From NCBI RefSeq assembly GCF_005222785.1, contig NZ_STGH01000002.1, positions 496,001 to 560,000 on the forward strand: 64,000 nucleotides of DNA, in the 5' to 3' direction. This document shows positions 59,310 to 64,000 of the stretch, one piece after another (positions within the stretch are counted from its first letter, which is position 1; the number at the start of each line of letters is the position of its first letter). The stretch comes from Rhodobacter sp. SY28-1 (GTDB lineage Bacteria; Pseudomonadota; Alphaproteobacteria; Rhodobacterales; Rhodobacteraceae). The position numbers were made by a program, and so were the translations under genes. The notes below the pieces were generated by a model that was not told the origin of the DNA, did no database searches, and worked only from the letters and a program-made list of their open reading frames with translations.

Positions 59310-59459
59310 ATGTACTTCCTTGCTGAACTTTATGATTTCATGCGGACCCGCAAGAAGTTCTGGCTATTGCCGATTCTAGTCATGCTGGTGCTTCTTGGTG
59401 GTCTGATTGTGCTGACCCAAGGTTCCGCAGTGGCGCCGTTCGTTTACACGTTGTTCTAG
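59310..59459 (+). CDS. DUF5989/SxtK-like small membrane protein
   Basis: A 49-aa protein: MYFLAELYDFMRTRKKFW then the membrane helix LLPILVMLVLLGGLIVLT and a short tail ending FVYTLF. AAGGTG precedes the ATG. The stop is 1 bp before the carbamoyltransferase start, so translation is probably coupled. Proteins of this size (SxtK/DUF5989) regularly lie between sxtJ-like and carbamoyltransferase genes. Function unknown. Confidence 0.8.
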   Translation: MYFLAELYDFMRTRKKFWLLPILVMLVLLGGLIVLTQGSAVAPFVYTLF

Positions 59460-59460
59460 A

Positions 59461-61305
59461 ATGAGCGCCGTCATCGGCCTTTCCGCCTATTATCACGACA
59501 GTGCGGCAGCATTGCTTGTAGATGGCGAACTGGTGGCAGCCGCGCAGGAAGAGCGGTTTACGCGCAAGAAGCACGATGCCCGTTTCCCGCGCAATGCTAT
59601 TGACTATGTGCTGGAGGCAGGAAATCTGTCTCTGGGGGATATCGATCATTTTGCCTTCTACGACAAACCGTTCCTCAAGTTCGAGCGACTTCTTGAAACC
59701 TACGTCGCAAATGCACCCCGTGGGTTTCAATCTTTCAGGACTGCAATTCCGATTTGGGTGCGGGAGAAGCTGTTCCAGAAGGACTTGATGCTAAAGGAAC
59801 TGCGCAAGATTGAAAAAGGTTTCAAGGGGAGAGACAAACTACTTTTCGCTGAGCACCATTTCAGTCATGCAGCAAGTGCCTATTTCCCATCACCGTTTGA
59901 CGAGGCTGTCGTCCTGACGTTGGACGGCGTCGGTGAATGGGCAACGACGACAGTCGCCATTGGCAAGGGACGCGATCTAAAGATTGTCAAGGAGCTTCAC
60001 TTCCCGCACTCGCTGGGCCTGTTGTATTCCGCGTTCACATACTACGCTGGTTTCAAGGTCAACAGTGGCGAATACAAGGTCATGGGCCTTGCGCCTTACG
60101 GAGAGCCGCGCTTCAAGGATCTAATACTTGAAAACATTGTCGATCTGAAAGCGGATGGAACATACCGGCTGGACCAGAGCTATTTCAACTATGCAACCGG
60201 CCTGACCATGACAAACGATAAGTTCGCCAATTTGTTCGGAATGCCAGTCAGAAAGCCGGAAAGCGATTTGATGGAGCAATTTCACATGGATATAGCCGCG
60301 TCGGTGCAGGCTGTCACCGAAGAGGTCGTTTTGCGGATGACTCGGGCGCTTGCCGATGAATACGGTATTCCGAATCTATGCATGGCTGGTGGTGTCGCAT
60401 TGAATTGCGTGGCAAACGGCAAAATCCTGCGCGATGGGCGCTTCAAAGATATCTGGATTCAACCGGCTGCCGGCGATGCAGGGGGAGCGGTCGGCGCGGC
60501 CTATGCCGCCTGGCACACTGAGTTGGGTCATGATCGCAAACGGGACACCAGTCAACGTGACGCGATGAAGGGCGCCTATTTGGGCCCCGAGTTTGGTCAG
60601 GATGACATTGAACGTCGGCTTACAAAAATGGGTGCGGTGTTCGAACGGCTGCCTGAAGATGCGCTGATTGAGGAGACGGCAACCGCGCTGGTCGACGGCA
60701 AAGCCGTTGGCTGGTTCAGTGGTCGGATGGAATTTGGTCCACGCGCCCTAGGCGCCCGGTCCATCCTGGGTGACCCACGGTCAGAGACGATGCAGAAAAT
60801 CCTCAATCTCAAGGTCAAGTTCCGCGAGAGTTTTCGCCCGTTCGCACCATCGGTCCTTAGAGAGGACATGGCCGACTGGTTCGATCTGGACTATGACAGC
60901 CCATACATGTTGCTGGTTGATCTGGTTCGGGCCGATCGGCGCCGTCAGATGACCGAAGAAGAAAGCGCTCTCTTCGGCATCGACAAGCTGAACGTCAAAC
61001 GGTCGGATGTGCCATCGATTACGCACATAGATTACTCTGCCCGCATTCAGACAGTGCATGCAGACACGAACGCGCGGTATCATCGCCTGATTTCGGTGTT
61101 CAAGGAAAAGACCGGCTGCCCCATGGTGGTGAACACGTCGTTCAACGTACGGGGAGAGCCCATCGTCTGCACTCCGGAAGATGCGTTTCGCTGCCTCATG
61201 GGGACTGATATCGAGTTTCTTGTCATCGGCAATGCGGTTTTGCGCAAAGAATTGCAGGATGCCCGATTGGCGGAGGACTACCGTAACAAGTACGAGCTTG
61301 ACTGA
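59461..61305 (+). CDS. NodU/SxtI-family carbamoyltransferase
   Basis: A 614-aa O-carbamoyltransferase. The N-terminal Kae1-like domain has IGLSAYYHDSAAALLVDGELVAAAQEERFTRKKHDARFP and the metal-binding AEHHFSHAASAYFPSPF (His132, His133, His136), with LTLDGVGEWATT. The C-terminal domain has EFGPRALGARSILGDPR and MVVNTSFNVRGEPIVCTPEDAFRC. It would move a carbamoyl group from carbamoyl phosphate, through carbamoyl-adenylate, to a hydroxyl on a sugar or small molecule. The acceptor is unknown. No glycosyltransferase or toxin genes are near. Confidence 0.92.
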   Translation: MSAVIGLSAYYHDSAAALLVDGELVAAAQEERFTRKKHDARFPRNAIDYVLEAGNLSLGDIDHFAFYDKPFLKFERLLETYVANAPRGFQSFRTAIPIWVREKLFQKDLMLKELRKIEKGFKGRDKLLFAEHHFSHAASAYFPSPFDEAVVLTLDGVGEWATTTVAIGKGRDLKIVKELHFPHSLGLLYSAFTYYAGFKVNSGEYKVMGLAPYGEPRFKDLILENIVDLKADGTYRLDQSYFNYATGLTMTNDKFANLFGMPVRKPESDLMEQFHMDIAASVQAVTEEVVLRMTRALADEYGIPNLCMAGGVALNCVANGKILRDGRFKDIWIQPAAGDAGGAVGAAYAAWHTELGHDRKRDTSQRDAMKGAYLGPEFGQDDIERRLTKMGAVFERLPEDALIEETATALVDGKAVGWFSGRMEFGPRALGARSILGDPRSETMQKILNLKVKFRESFRPFAPSVLREDMADWFDLDYDSPYMLLVDLVRADRRRQMTEEESALFGIDKLNVKRSDVPSITHIDYSARIQTVHADTNARYHRLISVFKEKTGCPMVVNTSFNVRGEPIVCTPEDAFRCLMGTDIEFLVIGNAVLRKELQDARLAEDYRNKYELD

Positions 61306-61346
61306 ATCTTCCCCACGCACCGCATAAGCCAAGTGGAGGCTTAAAC

Positions 61347-62450
61347 GTGAGATCCCTGCTGCGACTTCTTGCTATTAACTTCGGCATATTGCTGGTGCTA
61401 GTGATCGGCCTTGAATTAATATTTGGCAGCTGGTTCTCCAAGGTACATGCGCTTCACCAGTTTACCATGCCGCGCGATTGGGTAATAACTGGTCCCAATC
61501 TGTTGTCCGGTGAGCCTGCCGAGACTACCTATTCGCGCGACAGTAATGGTTTTCGTGGATTGAACGGCGATATCGGTGCCATCGACATCATCACCGTTGG
61601 CGGCAGTACAACCGATCAGCGCTTTCTCGACGACAGTCAAACCTACCAGGCTGAACTGATCCGCCTCCTCAACGCGGCGGGTCACTCTGCCGTGATTGCC
61701 AATGCAGGTATCGACGGCCAATCGACCTTTGGTCACATTCATAACTTCGATTCCTGGTTCAATCGAGTGGATGGTCTTAAGACAAGATACTTTCTGTACT
61801 ATATTGGCATCAACGATCTGGTCCGAATTGCACAGACAGATAGTTACGACGCGCTCGAAGCCAAAGGCTGGAAGTTGCGCGCCAAGCTATACATCCGAGA
61901 GAAGTCGGCGTTCTATCAGATGTACCGCATGTTTAAGTCTATGTATCTTGATCATGGACTTGGCCATTCAATCAATCGCACCAATATCGCCGACGCGCCA
62001 CCATTCGCGACCAAGCCACTTCTTGGGCAAATTGAGACACCCGAGGTTAGGCAAGCAATAGTTGATCTTCGGGCGCGTGTACGCGAACTGAACAAACTAA
62101 CCGTAGCATTCGGCGCCAAGGCAATTTTCGTCACACAACGAAGCGCTGCTTGGCGGCGATCCGCTGGTGACGTCGTCGGAGTTGAAAGCGTCAGTGGAGG
62201 TTTTGAGTCCGAGCTTGTCGGACAGTTTGGTCCGATGAACGGCGTTGACATCTACCGGATTGAGCGTCTGGTCGCCGACGGGATAATGGCTGAGTGCACT
62301 GCGGTTGGTGCGGTATGCTTTGACCTCATGGAAGACGTCGACTTCGACCCGACTCGCGATTTCTACGACTCCATCCACACAAACGCCTCTGGTTCGGCAG
62401 TCATAGCCAAATACCTTTCGGAGAAATTGATTGCCGCGGGCATCTTTTAA
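61347..62450 (+). CDS. SGNH/GDSL-family hydrolase with N-terminal membrane anchor
   Basis: A 367-aa protein. The N-terminus LLAINFGILLVLVIGLELIF is a signal anchor, so the rest is probably periplasmic. The hydrolase core has IITVGGSTTDQRFLDDSQTYQ (block I Ser), ANAGIDGQSTFGH, YYIGINDLVRI (block III Asn) and FYDSIHTNASGSAVIAKYLSE (Asp-x-x-His). It likely removes or transfers acyl groups on a polymer or small molecule. GTG 61347 has GGAGG upstream, 41 bp after the carbamoyltransferase gene. Confidence 0.85.
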   Translation: MRSLLRLLAINFGILLVLVIGLELIFGSWFSKVHALHQFTMPRDWVITGPNLLSGEPAETTYSRDSNGFRGLNGDIGAIDIITVGGSTTDQRFLDDSQTYQAELIRLLNAAGHSAVIANAGIDGQSTFGHIHNFDSWFNRVDGLKTRYFLYYIGINDLVRIAQTDSYDALEAKGWKLRAKLYIREKSAFYQMYRMFKSMYLDHGLGHSINRTNIADAPPFATKPLLGQIETPEVRQAIVDLRARVRELNKLTVAFGAKAIFVTQRSAAWRRSAGDVVGVESVSGGFESELVGQFGPMNGVDIYRIERLVADGIMAECTAVGAVCFDLMEDVDFDPTRDFYDSIHTNASGSAVIAKYLSEKLIAAGIF

Positions 62451-62488
62451 TCCTCCTGCAATAGCCGTTTGATCCCACGGCTTGATGG

Positions 62489-62512
62489 TTCGATTCTTTC
62501 GAGGGAATCGAA
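62489..62512. repeat. Inverted repeat beside the IS481 remnant
   Basis: TTCGATTC (62489-62496) and GAATCGAA (62505-62512) are exact complements with an 8-bp spacer. The dyad lies just ahead of the degenerate transposase start and may be a subterminal feature of the insertion sequence. Confidence 0.4.
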
Positions 62513-62521
62513 GTAAGCAAC

Positions 62522-62997
62522 ATGGGACAAGCTCGTCATGGGAGCGCCACGACCATGCACGCCGTCAGCAGCAGTACAGCAATCGCAGGCAGCGCTCTCG
62601 CAGTTGTGCCGCGAGCTCGGCATCAATCCGAAGACTGTGCGAAGTGGCGGAAGCGGGCGACAGTCGAGGATATGAAATCGGGGCCGACAGAACCGGAGTT
62701 AACCGTGCTAACCGAGGGTGAGAAGGCGATGGTTGTCGCGTTCCGGCGCCACGCAGATTCGAACGAATGACCCCGCAATGTCAAACACGCGACCGCAAAG
62801 CGCTTCCTCTACGACTGCGATGTCCAGCTCCGCACCCATCTTGCGGACTTCCTGACACCCTACAACTTCGCGCGACGGCTCAAGACGCTGAGCGGCCTCA
62901 TGCCCTATGAATAAACTCGCAAAATCTGGGCATCCGAGCCAATTCAATTCATCCTTGACCCGATCCACCACATGCCGCGCCTGAAAACCTAGGGCCC
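62522..62997 (+). pseudogene. IS481-family transposase remnant, frameshifted and internally deleted
   Basis: The start MGQARHGSATTMHAV is in one frame; QSQAALSQLCRELGINPKTV continues in a second, and KWRKRATVED returns to the first, so two compensating frameshifts are present. After VVAFRRHADSNE (about 62770) most of the catalytic core is missing. The C-terminal part NVKHATAKRFLYDCDVQLRTHLADFLTPYNFARRLKTLSGLMPYE (62777-62914) follows, with a premature stop. The pattern is that of a widespread IS481 transposase. Confidence 0.75.
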
Positions 62998-63115
62998 AAT
63001 ACAATTCCTTCCATGATCAAAAGTGTTCACGACCAAATGCTCGTTTTCGATGTGCCCGCGCGTACTGCATCACGACAATGGTCTGGCAATATCATGCATG
63101 AAAGACCATTGACTA

Positions 63116-63268
63116 CTATCCACCAAGCCTCTCCAGCCGCACGGCAAGTTCCGCCACAATTCGCGCCAAGTATTTAAGGTCGTCTTGATATTCTTGTTGC
63201 CGTGCAAAAATGCTAGCCGCTCGGGCCGCCAATGCTGCGGTTGCTTCACCTTCAAGGTCTGTTGGCAT
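63116..63268 (-). CDS. Short predicted protein with a strong ribosome-binding site
   Basis: A 50-aa ORF starting MPTDLEGEATAALAARAASI and ending LAVRLERLGG. GGAGGG lies 4-9 bases upstream of the ATG. The sequence is helical and amphipathic and resembles no domain I know. It lies between the IS481 remnant and the TTCCCTG repeat array, so it may be part of a mobile element or a small regulatory or antitoxin-type protein. Function unassigned. Confidence 0.45.
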   Translation of the reverse strand: MPTDLEGEATAALAARAASIFARQQEYQDDLKYLARIVAELAVRLERLGG

Positions 63269-64000
63269 CTATCCCTCCATTGTGTCTACTTTTCACTCGT
63301 ACCTTTGCCTTCGTAACCCTCTTCAGTTGGCCTCAAACTGGGCCGGGCCGTCATCGCACTCAATGGAGCGCGCGGGCTGGTTTTGTCAAAGAAATGCTCC
63401 ATTGGCGTCGTCCTGTGCCCGCCTCGCTTGGCAGTTTGGCGATACTCCAAGATTGCTTAATCTTTGCCAAGCACGCTGACACGATCGGCCCTGAAATTCC
63501 CGATAGTCAGGTTAGCAGATCAGCTTCTTCTGACAATACCAAATGGCAGGTTCAGCGTGATCCCTGTTCTTCCGACTTCTTTCCCTGATCGGTCGAATTT
63601 TCTTCCCTGATACGCCGAATTAACTTCCCTGTTTCCAGCGAGCAGGGAATTTTCCCGTAACCCACGGAAATTGCCCCGCTATTCAGGAAGAACAATCTCT
63701 CAAAAGGCCCTGGAAATCCGATCTTCCCTGTTATTTCCCTGTTCTTGTGTCTCGGGCAAACGGAGCCGGGCCGTCCCGGCACGGAGACTGCGGTCGAAAA
63801 AACAGGGATGAGCAGGTGGTGCTGGCGTCTCCGCGGCGATCATGCCGCCGTAACCCCCGGAAACAGGGAAGAATTCACCGCTAGAACGGAAAGAGCATAA
63901 ATATTAAGGGGTGGGTGGCGGAGACGAAGTCCGCCGCAAACGTGTTGCAGCGGGTGTCATCCCCTCTGAGAGGGCACATCATGCTATTGATTTTGAATGT
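63269..64000. other. Terminal 730 bp without a confident gene
   Basis: It contains an inverted repeat CAATGGAGC/GCTCCATTG at 63361-63369 and 63396-63404, then the TTCCCTG array, then GC-rich sequence to the window end. Frames at 63232-63588 and 63552-63782 (minus) run through the repeats and have no convincing start signals. I see no tRNA or rRNA. Confidence 0.5.
63560..63870. repeat. Array of TTCCCTG/CAGGGAA heptamers in 11/22-bp phase
   Basis: Direct copies start at 63560 (one mismatch), 63581, 63603 and 63625, giving spacings of 21, 22 and 22 bp. An inverted copy lies at 63643; direct copies at 63724 and 63735 are 11 bp apart; inverted copies are at 63803 (one mismatch) and 63864. The helical phasing looks like a protein-binding array or iterons. 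The spacers between copies differ, so it is not a simple tandem duplication. Confidence 0.65.

Noticed and set aside
63232-63588. A 118-codon plus-strand frame through the repeat region
   Set aside because: It runs through the TTCCCTG array and ends in it, with no convincing start or family pattern.

Overview
The window looks like a chromosomal segment of a Rhodobacteraceae/Paracoccaceae alphaproteobacterium. The evidence is the very high GC with GC-rich third positions, the RpoHII-type sigma factor, the gene neighbourhoods (IclR-linked glyoxylate aminotransferase, BetC, fused carnitine dehydrogenase/thioesterase, complete phn locus), and degenerate GC-rich intergenic repeats built around CAAATA(T/C)CC. 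No rRNA, tRNA, CRISPR array or prophage was recognised. All assignments come from reading motifs, gene order and translation signals; no database search was run.

Layout. (1) 0-15.6 kb is a catabolic block for quaternary amines and C2 compounds. It starts with a glyoxylate aminotransferase and a divergent IclR regulator (probably bhcA/bhcR, the edge of a beta-hydroxyaspartate cycle locus). Choline sulfatase and a choline-dehydrogenase-like flavoprotein follow. A minus-strand run then encodes CaiD-like hydratase, NDP-forming acyl-CoA synthetase, acyl-CoA dehydrogenase, SDR, carnitine 3-dehydrogenase fused to a thioesterase, a small lipoprotein and a BKACE-type dehydrocarnitine cleavage enzyme, with a divergent GlxA/CdhR-type regulator. 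Together they can be read as gamma-butyrobetaine/carnitine to glycine betaine. (2) 15.6-30.5 kb is mostly housekeeping: MgtC-like protein, Dcp-type peptidase, an amino-acid ABC permease and binding protein, amidase, DUF924, MoeB-like, dut, coaBC, ChaC-like, rpoH, cobU, histidine phosphatase, GST with a TRASH-like tail, and comM. (3) 30.9-37.5 kb is a GntR-controlled TauABC-type importer divergent from FAH-family hydrolase, RraA-like, beta-hydroxyacid dehydrogenase-like and TauE/SafE genes, an unassigned catabolic cassette.

(4) 38.6-57.1 kb is a phosphorus-acquisition island. The first operon encodes a PhnD/C/E-type ABC importer, a methyltransferase, a PhnM-like amidohydrolase and an acyltransferase. 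The second encodes phnCDE1E2 plus a hexapeptide transferase. The divergent phnF precedes phnGHI, a degenerate histidine phosphatase, and phnJKLN. A DUF1045 2H-phosphoesterase and phnM complete the set. Putative PHO boxes precede four transcription units, and a perfect inverted repeat in the phnF/phnG interval is a good PhnF operator candidate. IS5-type remnants in the same orientation flank the island.

(5) 57.2-64 kb is a lower-GC, mobile-element-rich tail. It holds an IS5-type remnant, an IS6-family element, a compact module of SxtJ-like, DUF5989/SxtK-like, NodU/SxtI-like carbamoyltransferase and SGNH hydrolase genes, a broken IS481 element, a tiny ORF, and an array of TTCCCTG heptamers spaced at about 11/22 bp. 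The carbamoyltransferase module and the modified C-P lyase pathway (HP-like protein plus DUF1045, no phnP in view) are the most interesting undescribed biology here.
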